From: Nymphaea colorata
Lineage: Eukaryota; Streptophyta; Magnoliopsida; Nymphaeales; Nymphaeaceae
Direction: 5' to 3'
NCBI RefSeq assembly: GCF_008831285.2
Contig: NC_045143.1
Location: 12,761,214 to 12,825,213 of the forward strand
Length of the DNA: 64,000 bases
Shown here: one piece after another, positions 1 to 12,026 of the stretch
How positions within the stretch are numbered: position 1 is the first letter of the stretch
Layout: every line of letters starts with the position of its first letter
Program-made: the position numbers and the translations under genes
Notes under the pieces: model-generated
Database searches by the model: none
What the model saw: the letters and a program-made list of their open reading frames with translations, nothing else
What the model was told of the DNA's origin: nothing

Positions 1-49
1 TCTAACCTCTGCATATATTTCTTGTTTCTCTTTTGTCTTCTTGAATCAG

Positions 50-419
50 TGTTGTCCGCCAGATGCATCTGAACATGCTAGATCCGTCTATAGCCATTGG
101 ATTTTATTGTCGAGATAAAGGTATGTTTTAGTCCATTTCAACATGCACCATCCTGTCATGATTTCTGTTGGATTTGATCTTATATGTGAATGTCCTATGC
201 ACAGATGATTTTGAAGACTTCTGTGTTAGGTCAGCAGATCTTGCGAATCAGTCAAATGGTGCACCTTTGTATACTGTTTCACAGGCTTCGAGTTCATCTA
301 GAAGAGCACACAAAGATAATTTGATGGATTCATTGGATAATGTAGATGGTTTTGCAGTGGATGATCATAATGTGAAGATGGATAGCACTTCCAACGGGGA
401 TGACTGGCAATTGTTATGA
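50..419 (+). CDS. Last two coding exons of an unrecognised gene (5' part outside window)
   Basis: The sequence shows a coding exon at 50-120 preceded by a pyrimidine-rich acceptor ending in AG at 49. An 84-nt GT-AG intron (121-204) follows, then a final exon from 205 to a TGA at 417-419. Splicing keeps one frame: the first exon ends one base into an Asp codon that the second completes. The joined tail is about 94 residues. It begins VVRQMHLNMLDPSIAIGFYC, continues with an acidic DDFEDF patch and a serine-rich stretch, and ends DDWQLL. No domain, membrane segment or catalytic motif is visible, and I do not recognise the family. The exon structure and uninterrupted frame argue for a real host gene rather than a transposon remnant. 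The ATG and all upstream exons lie outside the window. Confidence 0.6.
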
Positions 420-3400
420 TGTGTTCAGGCCTTATGCAAAAGACAGTATTCATATTATTATTGGATTCCTTCTGCACTTAATTTGATATGCTTCATACAT
501 CTTCGGAAGTGTTTTTATGTATAACGTGATTGTGCCAATGAAGGAAAGAATATGACTAGCTGTGGCTCTTAGAGTTCCATGTGCATTGATTTGTAGGGCA
601 TTTGCTATATTTTCCTTTTGAAGGGATTTGTAGCGCAATTGATATATCATCCTAATGACGATTCCCTGCGCTCGTGGTAGTTCAGGATGAGAATCGTTAG
701 TTCTTTACAGAACATTTGGAAGATGCTATTTCATGAGCAGGTGGCTCAAGTGTTAGATGTCATGGGCACAGATGGAAGGCAATTCAGTTTGTTTCGGAGC
801 CTTATTGGTCAAGGTATGCATCTTACTGTTTTCCATCATCCTAGATGCCTTGGATCATATCTAGTTATAAATGGAACATCATTTGTATGGATGGCCACTT
901 CATGTTGGGTTTTGTAGGTTGAGCTAACGAGATTTGACAGTCATCAAAGTTAAACGCAAGTCTTGTACAGGCTCTGGATGGAAATACTGCGTGTCAAAAC
1001 TATTCATGTGATAGGTGCATAATGGTTTGACTGAGGGGCCTTTGGCTCAGATGATAGAACGTTGGTGGTTACGATTGAACCAACAAAATTCCGGTCGATG
1101 ACAACATTTTATATATGTCTACAACGGCACTGGATAATCTCAGACTTCTAAAAATGGCTGCATACGGAAAAATGATCCAAGCACGCAACTCAATATGTGG
1201 TCCAAGACTGGCTGGAGCATTTAGAAATTATTCCCGGAAAAATCACTTCTTGCTGGTTATAAAGAATGTTCATCGGATGTCGGAAAAATCACTTCTTGCT
1301 GGTTATAAAGAATGTTCATCGGATGTCACGAGAAGAAACGAGAAACGTTGAATTGGCTTGATTGAGTACCATTTCAGAAAATATGTAATATACTTGAGAT
1401 TTGGCCTTCCCAAGAACACAAAAACAGTTGAGATCTATGCTTGAGAAGGCTGAACCACGTAGGAATATGGCCGGATAAATAGTAGCGTCACCGTTTCTCA
1501 TGAAACTGGTAAAGCTGAAATCGGCACTATCTAGTAAAATAGAAAATACATCTCCACACTCAAGCACAACTTAAATCTACAACACTATATCCAGAGCTAA
1601 AACATGAAGAACAAACTACTTAGATGTTGGATATTGAAAAAACAAACCATAGAGAAAACCACAAAATTGATGCCATAAAGAAAAACATCACTAGTGAACC
1701 CGAGTGCTGGACATCTTAGCTCCTATATTACAACTCCAAAAGAAAAACTAAAAAAACCAAGCCTGAAAGCAAACACCTAAAATCAGACATATCCATGCCT
1801 AAATCTAGACATGAACATGACACAAATACCACCTAAACACATATTCCTAACACTAAAAACTGGAAGGCTCCATGGAAACAAACTATGATGTACATTAGAT
1901 TTGAAGAAGGATCTCTAGGCAACTGGCACCTAGATCTCCTCCTTCTGACCAACAGCTCCTTATTTAGCAGAATCCAGAGCCTAAATTTTGGAAGAGAATG
2001 ATCTTTAAAAGAATAAGATGCTAGGAAATTGAACAAAGTGCGGAAAAATAAAATTAACACCTTGACTAGATCGTAGACTTAAGAAAAGCAAAAGACTCAC
2101 CGATTAGAAGGGGGGTCATGGATTCTTAGGAGACTCCCACACGTTCCATGGCTTTGAAATGCTCCAGCAAGCTAGTAGAATGTAAGAAGGTAGCAGGTGG
2201 ATTGGGGGTGTTGATGCCCTACAAAAACAAGCACAAAATGTGAAAAATAGAACCAACTAATATGTACTAACACGAACAAAACATGGAGAGAAAAAGGAAT
2301 GATCGCACATATATGTTCCAAAGTGTAGGAGAGAGAAAACTCATACATTTTTCTTGGTGTGATGAAAAAAATTGGGGAGAGAACAAGGGAATGAAGATCA
2401 ACAAAATCTTGGATGGTAAGAATGGGGTGTAAGGTCGGTATTCAAGGACGTAAAATCCAGAATTCCTGGAAACCCACACGATGAAGAAGCAGGGTTCTTC
2501 ACTTCCATTTTGGCTGATTTAGTTGTCAATGCAATGCTGATGGTATGTCTCACACATTATAGTAAGGCCAACTCACAATTACGATTTTATGCAGCATTGA
2601 ACAAACAAATTCTTTACTGTAGAATTCATTAAAAGTATCTGGTTATTAAATCTAATAGATTTGGGAATCATGTTGGTCTTCTAGTTTCACACCACATGAA
2701 TTCATAGTGATTTAATCAACATGATGTTTGAAATAATATATACATGTGATGCAACAACTCACAGTGGTTTCACCTGTCTCAATTCACCATCATTTCAGTT
2801 AGTCAAAGACCATCTCGCTATCAAATAAGTGTTCGTAGGCTTTGTTTGTCACATGTACCTCATCTACGACATATCACTTGAGGCGATCAGTTTGTGTGGC
2901 CAAATGATCTTGTCCTGAAGGTCTTGATCCATACTGTAGAAACCTTGTTGTTTTGGAGATTTTGATGTTGAAATAAACTTTGTACGGATTTAGAACTCCT
3001 TGAATTGGATTTCAATTTGTTTAAAATTCTGGAGTTCTTAATGTGACTAGAAATCTAAGCATTCATGTTTTGAATGATAGTTTGGTCCAAAAAAAGTGTT
3101 TTTGAAATAGAATTTCATTTAGCTTAGCAATAGCTTAAATTCATGAAAGGATTAAACTTTGGTTCCCTAGGCCTTATAGAATTTTTATGAGCAGTATTTG
3201 TGATGTCAAGAGTTTCTTGTATACATTTTCAGATTATATCTTTTGAAAAAGGATGATTTAGGGCTTCATTGTGAATTACCTAATGCCCAAGATATTGGCC
3301 TGATTATGCTAGAGGGGATGAGATGACCTTATCTCTGCTAGGATGGGGGCAGTCAAACCATTTGCTTCTAGGGTTTGGACATTTGAACTAATGTGAAATA

Positions 3401-4301
3401 AATGTATCCTCCAATGAATGTAGAAATCTATCCCTGTGCACGGAGCAGCTCCTTTGGTTTCCGAACCAGTATGATACGGCACTAAAACCATTTCTCAATT
3501 GAAATGGCCTTCTCAAGAAGGTCGCTTCAAAACACAAGCCGATTTTAGGGTGGCTGATTATTAATTTAATGAAAACAAATGGTTAAAGTGAGATTAATCT
3601 ATTTATGAAAATTGAGATATAAATGATGACAATGCTTCAATCATGCACCTAACATCATTTGTTTTCTTTGCTTGGACAAACTACAACCTTAAATAAACTG
3701 GTACTCCTTGAACATAGCAGCTTGCTAATGCAACACAATTGTCTAGTTATGCGTTTGAGGCACAAAACTGATAGCCATGTGAACCTCTTTCTTGCACGTG
3801 ATCTCAAATGTACAAACCATTTAATTAAGGCTTAGTGGGAGACAAATGCTATTGACTAAAACGAAATGGACCAATAGGCCACTGTAGATAAAGAACACGT
3901 TAAAGGAGAAAAGGGGGAGGTCATACCTAACAGAGGACGTAGTGCCTAGAGCAATAGGCAATTGGGACTATTGGGGGTCAATCCTCTCTTCAGATGGTAT
4001 GAATATGACTAACCCAAAGTCTAATAACAAGAAATACTAACCTGATTTGTAGTCTTACATTGTGAACAAGCAACTTCCTCTAAATGCAGCAGCAGCAGCC
4101 CTTCAGTAGCACCTTAGAATAAATGGTCCACCCAATGGAGCACAATACCCTACTTTAAGGCTTACTTAAAAATAAAAAAAGACTATCATGTCTTTCACTT
4201 ATACAGGTTATAACAATTAGACCTTAAGACCGATTATGATAAGTTGGACACATGTGGGCTTTGACCAACTCAAGTAGATGAAATAACTGTGTGCTTTAAC
4301 A
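420..4301. other. 3' UTR and AT-rich intergenic stretch without recognised genes
   Basis: The first few hundred bases after the stop at 419 are probably the 3' UTR of the upstream gene. Beyond that only short chance ORFs are seen, none with a recognisable domain. A 46-bp tandem duplication lies at 1235-1326. The right edge is set by the end of copia element E1, whose presumed 3' LTR should occupy the last few hundred bases before 4301, though I could not find a matching second LTR. Confidence 0.5.
1235..1326. repeat. Exact 46-bp tandem duplication
   Basis: The 46-base unit starting CGGAAAAATCACTTCTTGCT at 1235 is repeated without visible change from 1281, giving two head-to-tail copies. It lies in noncoding DNA downstream of the first gene. 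The identity of the copies suggests a recent slippage or repair event. Confidence 0.9.
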
Positions 4302-4550
4302 CTTCCCCTTAAACTTGGCATGATTAAGAGCTATCATCCTTTTGTCAACAAAAATTCTGAATTTGAAAGGTGGTAATTTTTTTGTAAATATATCAGCAAT
4401 TTCATTTTCATTCTTTACATGTTCAAGAGATATTAACCTTGATTCATTTGTCCTCTTTGTAAAATGACAATCAATCTCAACATGTTTTGTTCTTTCATGG
4501 AATTCTGAATTTTTAGAAAAGTGAATTACACTTATGTTATCACAAATCAA
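4296..4550 (-). pseudogene. Copia E1 RNase H C-terminal fragment
   Basis: This 84-residue minus-strand fragment shows the tail of a copia RNase H domain. It has a degenerate NISVIHFSKN stretch where copia proteins carry D-N-x-A-I-x-L-x-x-N, then HERTKHVEIDCHF, and further on EIADIFTKKLP. Upstream of it (4551-4740) the domain breaks down and contains a partly repeated version of the same segment. The purine tract expected before a 3' LTR follows directly. Confidence 0.8.
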
Positions 4551-4741
4551 TCTGGTTCACCGCAAGTGAATTTCACTCATATTGTCACAAATCCATCTTG
4601 TTCGTCTCTGAACTAGAATCCCAACTTCTTTTAGTGGCCATCTTATCCAAATTATTTCAATTGTAGCTTGAGCCATAGCTCTATATGTAGCTTCATTTGT
4701 ATGAAATGTTGCTCTTTGTTGCTTTTTGATTTTCTATGAAA

Positions 4742-6043
4742 TCATACTATTGACAAAAAAGATACAAAATCTAGTTGTATAGAGTCTATCTCGAGTGGAT
4801 CCTTCAATGTTGACATCACAATATGCAGTAAGTTCCTCAGAATTGAATGAAGAGAAAACATGCCATAATTTATTGTATCTCGCACATATATGATAATTCT
4901 TAACATAGCTGCAAAGTGTGTTGATCTAGGCCCATTCATAAATTGACTTACCACATGGACTGCAAGAGCTATACATAGTCTAAAGATAGTAAGATAAATC
5001 AAGCTTTCAAAAAGTTGTCTATAAACCATATGATCTTTTAATTTTTTTCCTTCACGAGGCCTCAATTTGACATTTGCTTCTATAAGAGTCCATACCCTTT
5101 TTTTGTCATGACATAATCAAGCTTTAGTCACAAGTTTAGCTACATACTTGTGTTAAGAGAGGAAAACCTCCTTTTAAGTATGCCACTTCTAAACCTAAGA
5201 AATATTTCAAAAACCCATGGTCCTTCATTTCAAACATTTGTGCCATTTTTCTTTTTGTTTCTTCAATAACATCAAGATTCTCTCCGGTGATGGTCATATC
5301 ATCAACATACACAAGCTGGATCATCAACAAACAATGCTGGATCATGAAAGCTTCATGTTAAATTTAATTTGTTGACTGCTATACCGAACTTCTCAAATCA
5401 TCTTCTTGGTGCTTGTTTCAGCCCATATATCTTTTTAATTTGCATACCTTGCCTTCTTGACCAGAAACATTTTGGGAAAGTTGTATATAGACTTCTTCTA
5501 AACCTTTATTTAGGAATACAATTTTCATATCAAGTTGCTAGAGATTCCAATTGTTTGCAGAGGCAATCGCAAGGGGAGTCTTAATAGTGGTTATATAAGC
5601 AACAAGTGCAAAAGTCTTTGAATAATCTATTTCAAATGGTTGAATACATCCTTTTGCAACCAATCTGACCTTATACTATTCTATTGATCCATCTGCTTTT
5701 GTCTTGATCTTGAAAACCCATTTACAGCCCACAACATTTTTGCTTAGGGGATTTTCACAAAGTCCCATGCCTTCATTCTCTCTAGAGCATTCATTTCCTC
5801 ACTTATAGCTAGTTGCCATTCCTCCTTAGATGCAGCTTCCTTATAGGTCTTGGGCATATCATAAAAGTGAATCAAGGTAATATAGGCACAATGTTTAGAG
5901 GAAAAAGAGTCATAAGATACAAGACAAGAAGGAAGAACTGAGACTTTGGAACTATGGCGTATAGCTAAGGAAGTCATGATGGGCAAACATGGAGGCCAAT
6001 TTCCTCCTTGAATTGTAGGTTCTAAATCTATTGAAGAGATCAT
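4742..6043 (-). pseudogene. Copia E1 reverse transcriptase, broken
   Basis: Three minus-strand pieces form a broken copia reverse transcriptase. At 6043-5744 the domain start is seen (KTYKEAASKEEWQLAISEEM, then NALERMKAWDFVKIP). The frame continues with many stops to about 5400. At 5345-5136 the catalytic motif YVDDMTITGEN is followed by KDHGFLKYFLGLEV. At 5065-4742 the thumb/connection part remains, with a degenerate YRQLFESLIYLT stretch. The YVDD aspartates are preserved, but frameshifts separate the pieces, so no enzyme is made. It decays in step with the rest of E1. Confidence 0.8.
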
Positions 6044-8098
6044 ATATTAATTGGACATTTCTAATTCACCTTCCAATGATACAGAATGTTCTAAAAATAG
6101 TATATGAATAACTTCTTTTGCCTTTATTTGATAGATTTGACTAGTATCCTTTTGTTTTTCAATATTGCAAAGGTTATTTTCTTCTCTACTTTCAAGCAGT
6201 CTTTTTTTTTACTTCATTAATTTTTTTCAAGGGATCTGTCATTAAGAAAGACAAATCCATACCACTATCCCTTGGTTTTTCTTCTGTTTGAGCATAGTAT
6301 GGTTCATACTCATGAAAACTGCATGTCTAGACATTCATATTTTTTTCCCAATCGGATCATGACACTTGTATCTTGTCTTGTCTTTTGAGATTCCCAAATA
6401 ATAACATTTCACAGCTCTAAGTGAGAGTTTATCTCTCTTTTTGTTTTTGTATAAGTACAAACAAGTATATCCAAACACTTTCATCATGCTGTAGTTTGGT
6501 TTTGACCATATAACTTTTTACAAAGGGGACATTTTACTCAAAACTTATGATGGCATATGATTTATTTGATATATGACCCTGTATATAGGATGTACCCCAT
6601 AACCATTTGAAGCATTGGTAGCAAAAAGAAGAGACCTAGTAGTTTCAAGCATGTGTTTTTTTTCCTTTCTGCCACTTTGTTTGTTTAGGAGTGTAATAAC
6701 ATGATTTTTGGTGCAGTATATCTTTTCTTTGTAACCAATCCATGAATATTTGACTGATGTTGAAAATTAAGTTTCAACCATAACATAAAATCTCTCAACT
6801 ATGTCAAAAGTTCATTTTGATTTCTCATCAAGTATGTCCAAGTAAATTTGGTATATTCATCTATAAAAGTTACAAAATAGGCTGATCCCCCTTTTGTGAA
6901 AATGAGGGATGGACACAAACATTTGAATGAACTATATCAAATGGGTTTTCTAATTCAATTTCCCTATAACAAAAGGGTAAGACACAGATCTTTTGCCATT
7001 CAACTTTCACTATTCTTTACTTGATCAGTTACTATAGTCTTAGATTCATCAAGAAGTTCTAAAATGTGCTTTAATCTAAAAGACGAAACATGACCCAACT
7101 TCTAGTGCCACAACATTGATTCATCCTTCACTGACATATATGCTCAAAAATTTTCTCTCCTCAAGTAGATCATGTCTAGCTAGTTGTAGTAATATAAATC
7201 ATTCTTTCTATGGTCAATTTCAATTCTCCTTCTTGACTGCAGATCATGTACAACAGAATCCATAGGAAAAAGGATAAAGAACAATTTTGTTTTGTAATTT
7301 AACCAACAAAAATCAGATTCACAACAAGATAAGGGACATGGTAAACATCATCAATATGTAACCTACTCCCAAGACATGAATTGGAAGCAATTGTACCAGA
7401 TTTAGTTATAGGCATTGAAGAGCCATTTACTATTTTAAAGAATAAAAAAAATGAATGATAGTTTGTTAAGACAGCCTCATTTGTGGTAATATGACAAGAG
7501 ACATCTTATCGAGAAGCCAATTAGAGTTTACACAAGATATACCAACAAAAGAAACTTATGAAGGAGAGAAAGTTTGAGGACTGGTAGAGAGAGAAAGGGG
7601 AGGCTGCCAGACCACTATGAGCAATAAGTTTTTGAATACTTTTGATGATGTTGGCATGGATTGGTGATCGTTGTCCTTAGTTGAGGCATACTTCTTTAAT
7701 TGCATCCTATCACAAGTTTCCAATCTTTCTTCTCTTCATCTCTAGAAGTTCCAGCAAAATATAGTCCTTTATTTTTCTTTAGCAATGGGAAATTATGTTT
7801 CATGTGCTCCAGTTCTTTGCAATATTTTCCTTGAATATTATTTCAAATGATTTTCCACTGCCTCATTTTTCACCAAAATTGTTTAGTTACTGCAAGAACT
7901 TACTCTTCTATACCATTTCCTCATAGAGATTTATTTTTAGTCTCTTCTGCCATAAGTTCTGAAATGGTTTGAACTAAAGAAGGTAAGGTTCAGTGATGAA
8001 AGATCCTACTTCTGATATTTTCAAATTCAGATCTTAAAGCCATTAAAAAATCTATGACATGTTGCTTGTCCCTTGCATCTATTTCTATTTTCTACATT
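6044..8098 (-). pseudogene. Copia E1 integrase region, heavily decayed
   Basis: This part lies between the protease/pre-integrase and reverse transcriptase blocks, where the copia integrase core and its C-terminal extension should be. No long open frame remains and stops occur in every frame. I assign it only by position between recognised domains on the same strand, so the identity of individual motifs is not claimed. Confidence 0.45.
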
Positions 8099-8799
8099 CT
8101 AAGCACTCCTTATACTTTCCACATCTCTTATTTGGGAGCTTAAGGCATGATGGTCAAAACATGAAGGTTCAAGAGGAAGCATGCAATTATGTTCCATATT
8201 AACTTTAACAATCACTTTTTTAGTCTTCTTTATTTCACGTACATCATTTTTGAAAATAACTGAACAACCATCCTTTATAGTTTTATCCAACACTTAGCAA
8301 ATTTTGTGCTAAACCATAAACATAATATATATCTTCAATGATTTTTTGTTCACCAGATTTGAATGTTACTTCCATAGTTAATTTCCCTACAATTTGAATA
8401 GGATGATTATTACCAGGCCAAACATTTAATTTCATAGACTCGTCAATGTTTTTAAACAAGTTTTTCTCACAAGTCATCTGTTTGCTACATCGTTGTCTAG
8501 CTACTTAAAGTAATATACATCTTCAATGAGCATGTGTTCACTAGATTTGAAAAATACTTCATTAGTTTTCTTTTCACACAATATGAATTTGATGAGTATT
8601 GCTACACCAAACATTTAATTTCATAGACTCGCGATGCTTTTAAATAAACTTTTCTCACTAGTCATGTGGTTACTACATCCACTGGCCGAAGCTAACTTGA
8701 CTTGGCCACTTACGCTTAAATGAGCACTAGCAGAAAACATTATTTTTTTTTTCATAGAATTTGGTTGACATTTAGATTTTTCAAAGTAGTTTGTTTCCA

Positions 8800-8878
<79 letters not shown>
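8099..8878 (-). pseudogene. Copia E1 protease / pre-integrase segment with internal duplication
   Basis: Minus-strand fragments carry the region around a copia aspartic protease. SGCSNHMTSEKSLFKSI lies near 8690-8630, where functional copies have D-S-G-x-x-x-H. A second version, MTCEKNLFKNIDES, starts at 8477. It is followed by the pre-integrase segment with IIEDIYYVYGLAQNLLSVG and then CSVIFKND. The doubled motif reflects a local duplication with a period of about 188 bp (8320-8500 against 8508-8690). The copy is inactive and is interrupted by a TA/CA microsatellite at its upstream end. Confidence 0.7.

Positions 8879-8881
<3 letters not shown>
8804..8881. repeat. (TA)n(CA)n compound microsatellite
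   Basis: About 32 TA units run from 8804 to 8867 and pass into seven CA units ending at 8881. The array sits inside the decayed E1 element, just upstream (on the element's strand) of its protease motif. It translates to an artefactual IYIYIY run. Confidence 0.95.
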
Positions 8882-9078
8882 AAAATATGATTGCTTACCG
8901 CTTGAATTTTGAATGCTTTGTTCCTCTCACCATTATTATACCTTTGATAGCTTGACCTAACACGGCTTGTCTTTTGACCGTGATAGCCACCTTGATAGCC
9001 CCTATGTCCACGACCTTTATTTTAACTTTTCTGTTCATTGCAGTTATCGTCCCTATTATCAACCTTTAATGAAAATGT

Positions 9079-9660
9079 TCAGTCACACTTTTTGTACCCC
9101 CTATTTAATTTCTGTTCATATGCCAACAAAAAACTCATCAGTTCATTCAAAGTATATGATGAGAGATCACTAGACTTTTTTATGTCTATAACAACCTGAT
9201 CAAACCTTAGTGATAAACTTTTCAATAGTTTCTCAACTACCTTTTGATCAGTCATAGTCTCCCAAATGTCCTCATTTGGTTCACATGACAACAAGTCTAG
9301 AAAATAAGATTTGAACATGCTCACCACCTTTTATTAAGAATATTTCAAATTCTCTTCCTAAAGTTTGAAGGTTTACTACAATGTTCTTCTTGTCACTATG
9401 AAACTCTTGTTTCAATATCATCAATACCTCGTGACTTAGTTGCATGTGCAATTCCTGGAGTATGACCCCTGATACAACTTGTTGCAACACCAACAATGCA
9501 CTGCCATCTTTCTTCCATTGTTCTACTGCATCACCTTTCTAACCAATATTTTTTTTAGGAACTTGGAGGATTCTACTTTTGCATATCCATTCTCCACAAA
9601 ATCCCATAATTCTTTTGAAATAAAAAAAGTTTTCATTAAATATCTCCATTAAAAAATGGG
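9079..9660 (-). pseudogene. Copia E1 gag fragments
   Basis: Two overlapping minus-strand frames carry a UBN2-type gag: 9496-9281 (ending EHVQILFSRLVVM) and 9327-9079 (with KVVEKLLKSLSLRFDQVV and then SYTLNELMSFLLAYEQ). The spacing and the LTLNEL-like motif match copia gag proteins. Upstream sequence to about 9660 still shows the gag start (FWDFVENGYAKVE-like, in broken frame). The frames are offset by a frameshift near 9300, so this is a dead gag. Confidence 0.75.
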
Positions 9661-9702
9661 CAGCAAAGACTTTGTCAAATTTAAGGCTGCTCTGATGCAA
9701 AT

Positions 9703-10391
9703 TGGTAGACTCTCTTGAGCACAGAAACTAGAACATACTAGAACTAAATAAAAAAAAAAGAGAAAACAAACTAGAAAGATGCACTTGACAAACTTCACTT
9801 ACTTGCCTTCAACATTGACGTGTTATATGTACATATAGCATGGGGTCTCACACACCTACATTACAAGAAAGAAAAGAAAACACTTATATTTATGAACATC
9901 ACGTTATTAGCAAAGCGCCCAACATCACATCACATCATGAGCAAAGCCCACTGATTGTGATCATTGCTCCACTGTTTTAATTTATTATACCACCACTTAA
10001 AAAAGCTAGACACCTCGGTTGAACCATAACTTCCGCTCTAAAAAATTGATGGGACTGCTTAACAATCCATTATCACTTTCGTTTCTCTCCATATTTACTC
10101 ATAAATACGATATCACTATCAGCATACTGAAGACACTTAGCTATCTTTATCACCTACAGTATGAAAACCCAGAACTCTTTAAACCCTTGTGTGCAACAAA
10201 TATATAATGCCTTCCATGTTTTATTTGTCCCTACGCATGCCCTTCTAACTCACGGTCAACACATGAATTCATAGTAGTGTGGGGGTGTGTAGTGGAGCCC
10301 CCTAACATGGGGTTGAGTGTTATCCACCTAATTTGAAAGTTGAATTGTTTGATGTGTTTCAGAGGCTGCATGGTTAATTTGATATGAAAAC
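9703..10391. other. Spacer between copia elements E1 and E2, possible E1 5' LTR
   Basis: The 5' LTR of E1 should begin just right of the primer-site-like sequence near 9700, but I find no matching copy on the other side of the element. No gene is visible. The right edge is the 5' LTR of E2. Confidence 0.4.
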
Positions 10392-10843
10392 TATTGGAAA
10401 ATATAAGTTAAAGCTGCTGCAAGGTGCAAATTCTCAAAGTATCTTTGCTCTCTACTATATTACAGAATTATGGTGCTTATGAATATATCAGGTATGATTG
10501 AACATATTTCTGAAGTGTGAAAAAGTCCAAAAACTTCAATTGTAACTAATTCTGATTCTTTGTGATTTAAATTTTCCCTTTTTTTTTCTTGTCTTCCAAT
10601 TCTTTGCAATCCGGCGGTCAAGGGGAAAAGAAGGTGGGTAGGCGTGGGCTGCACTCCAAGAACTTGCTCCGCAAGGGTAGGCTCGTTGGCGTAACTCGCT
10701 GCTGGAAAAACGGAAGGCAGGCAAAGTATAAATATGCATTCCCTGTTGTAAGAAAAATGTGCTGCCACTTGCCCTATTTATTACCGTGCTGCATATACTC
10801 TGTTTCTTTGTGCTTTTGCCTTCTGTTGCCTTCAGCTTTAACA
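10392..10843 (+). repeat. 5' LTR of copia E2
   Basis: This 452-bp LTR aligns with 15402-15759 over its start (GCTGCTGCAAGG, GGTGCTTATGAATA) and over its end from a TATAAATATG box (10727) to TTTAACA. Between about 10612 and 10722 it carries roughly 100 bp of GC-richer DNA that the 3' LTR lacks, placed just upstream of the TATA box. The first bases are TA instead of TG. Confidence 0.8.
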
Positions 10844-10845
10844 CG

Positions 10846-10860
10846 TGGTATCAGATCAAC
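10846..10860 (+). other. Primer-binding site of copia E2
   Basis: TGGTATCAGATCAAC follows the 5' LTR. It matches the start of the tRNA-Met-type primer site used by plant copia elements (TGGTATCAGAGC) with one change. Confidence 0.8.
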
Positions 10861-10949
10861 GATCAATGGCTGCCTGCCTCTGCATCATTTGGTTTAGGTG
10901 GTTCTGGTTGTTCAAACAACTCATCTGATTTAAATCTGAGTGACTTTGC

Positions 10950-12026
10950 AAACCATTTTTACCTGCATCACTCGGATAAAATCCAAGTATGACCCTTGTT
11001 CCTCAGCCTTTAACCAGTGGAAATGACAGCAACTAGAGCTGACCTATGATCATGGTGCTGTCAATGGAATAAAATCAACTTTGTGGATGGGACTCTTCCT
11101 CAACCAGATCCTGCATCTCCATAATTTGTTTCGTGGAGGGGTCGCAATCACATGGTGTTGTCTTGGATCCTAAATTTGATCTTCAAAGAGTCAGATAGTA
11201 TAATATATGCGACAACAACAAGCGACGTATGGGCGAATCCTGAAGGAAGGTTTACTCACAGTTGAGCACAACATAAACATCAAACAATGGCAACCACTAA
11301 TTGTATGCCATAGGAGATCATGATTTCTGCAAGCTGTTCTACCAAACTTAAGTCATATTGGATTGAGCTTGGGCCTTATGACGGTCTGCCAACTTTTTCA
11401 TGAAGGGTTATAGCAGAAATTGCTGCCAAGCAGCAAGAAGACATGCTAAACAAATTTCTAATGGGTATAAATGAGAGTTATAGCAGCATCAAGGACAAAT
11501 CTTGCTCCCATAACCACTTGATACGGTTGCCAAAGCTTACCCATTGATATTGCAAGAAGAGAAACAATGAAAGGCTAGAATTCAAACCAATGTTTCTGAT
11601 TGTGTGAGTTTGGCTGCAAACACATATGACAAACATGAGAAGGATCGTGACAACAAGAAGTTTCAATACTATTGCAGTTATTGTCTCATCTCTGGCCATA
11701 CTAGAGTCCACTGCTTTAAGTTGAATGGCTATCCCACCAGCAGTTTTAAAGGAACTAAGAAAAAAACTGAGAAAATGTCTGCATCATGTGTTGGAGAATT
11801 AGATAAAATGAGCCTCGCTACTTCTGTTTCAGTTCTGTTTGGCAAGGATCTGATCAAAGAATTTGTTCCAGTGCCGACTATGGATGAGTATGTGCAAATC
11901 AAACAACCTTTGGAAAATAAACCTATTTCCCAAGTCAATTTTATAGGTACGATGTATCTTCAAGAGGATACTTGGATTGTGATAGTGGTGCAAACAACCA
12001 CTTGTCATCGTCCCTTCATTTCATGA
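10950..12026 (+). pseudogene. Copia E2 gag and protease remnants
   Basis: The gag start is visible as HFYLHHSDKIQV near 10957, and broken frames carry NFVDGTLPQPDP near 11080 and NHMVLSWILN near 11150. Near 11440 there is a KFLMGINESYSSIK stretch typical of this gag type. A CCHC zinc knuckle follows near 11670-11710 (C-SY-C-LISG-H-TRVH-C), then a lysine-rich stretch. The protease active site appears near 11973-11995 as DCDSGANNHLSS, in a different frame from the knuckle. Stops and frameshifts throughout show it is inactive. Confidence 0.75.

Larger units (their letters stand above)
4302..9702 (-). mobile_element. Ty1/copia retrotransposon E1, decayed, minus strand
   Basis: Reading leftwards on the minus strand, the order is gag (about 9650-9079), protease/pre-integrase (about 8880-8099), decayed integrase (about 8098-6050), reverse transcriptase (about 6043-4742) and the RNase H tail (4550-4296). 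This is the Ty1/copia order. A primer-site-like sequence (minus-strand TTGCATCAGAGCAGCC, close to the TGGTATCAGAGC class) lies near 9690-9705. A purine tract (minus strand AAGGGGAAG) sits just before a TGTTAAAG that could start the 3' LTR at 4301. Many frameshifts and stops show it is long dead. I could not find a matching LTR pair, so the outer limits are not fixed. Confidence 0.8.

Noticed and set aside
1115-3491. Several short frames of 60-83 codons on both strands
   Set aside because: No domain, no splice structure and composition typical of chance ORFs in AT-rich noncoding DNA.
9703-10390. Possible 5' LTR of copia E1
   Set aside because: Position fits, but no matching LTR was found before 4301, so the call cannot be supported.
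10536-10897. Overlapping 102-codon frames on both strands in the E2 5' LTR
   Set aside because: They lie entirely within the LTR and its GC-richer insert, and no domain is visible. The overlap on both strands is an effect of base composition.
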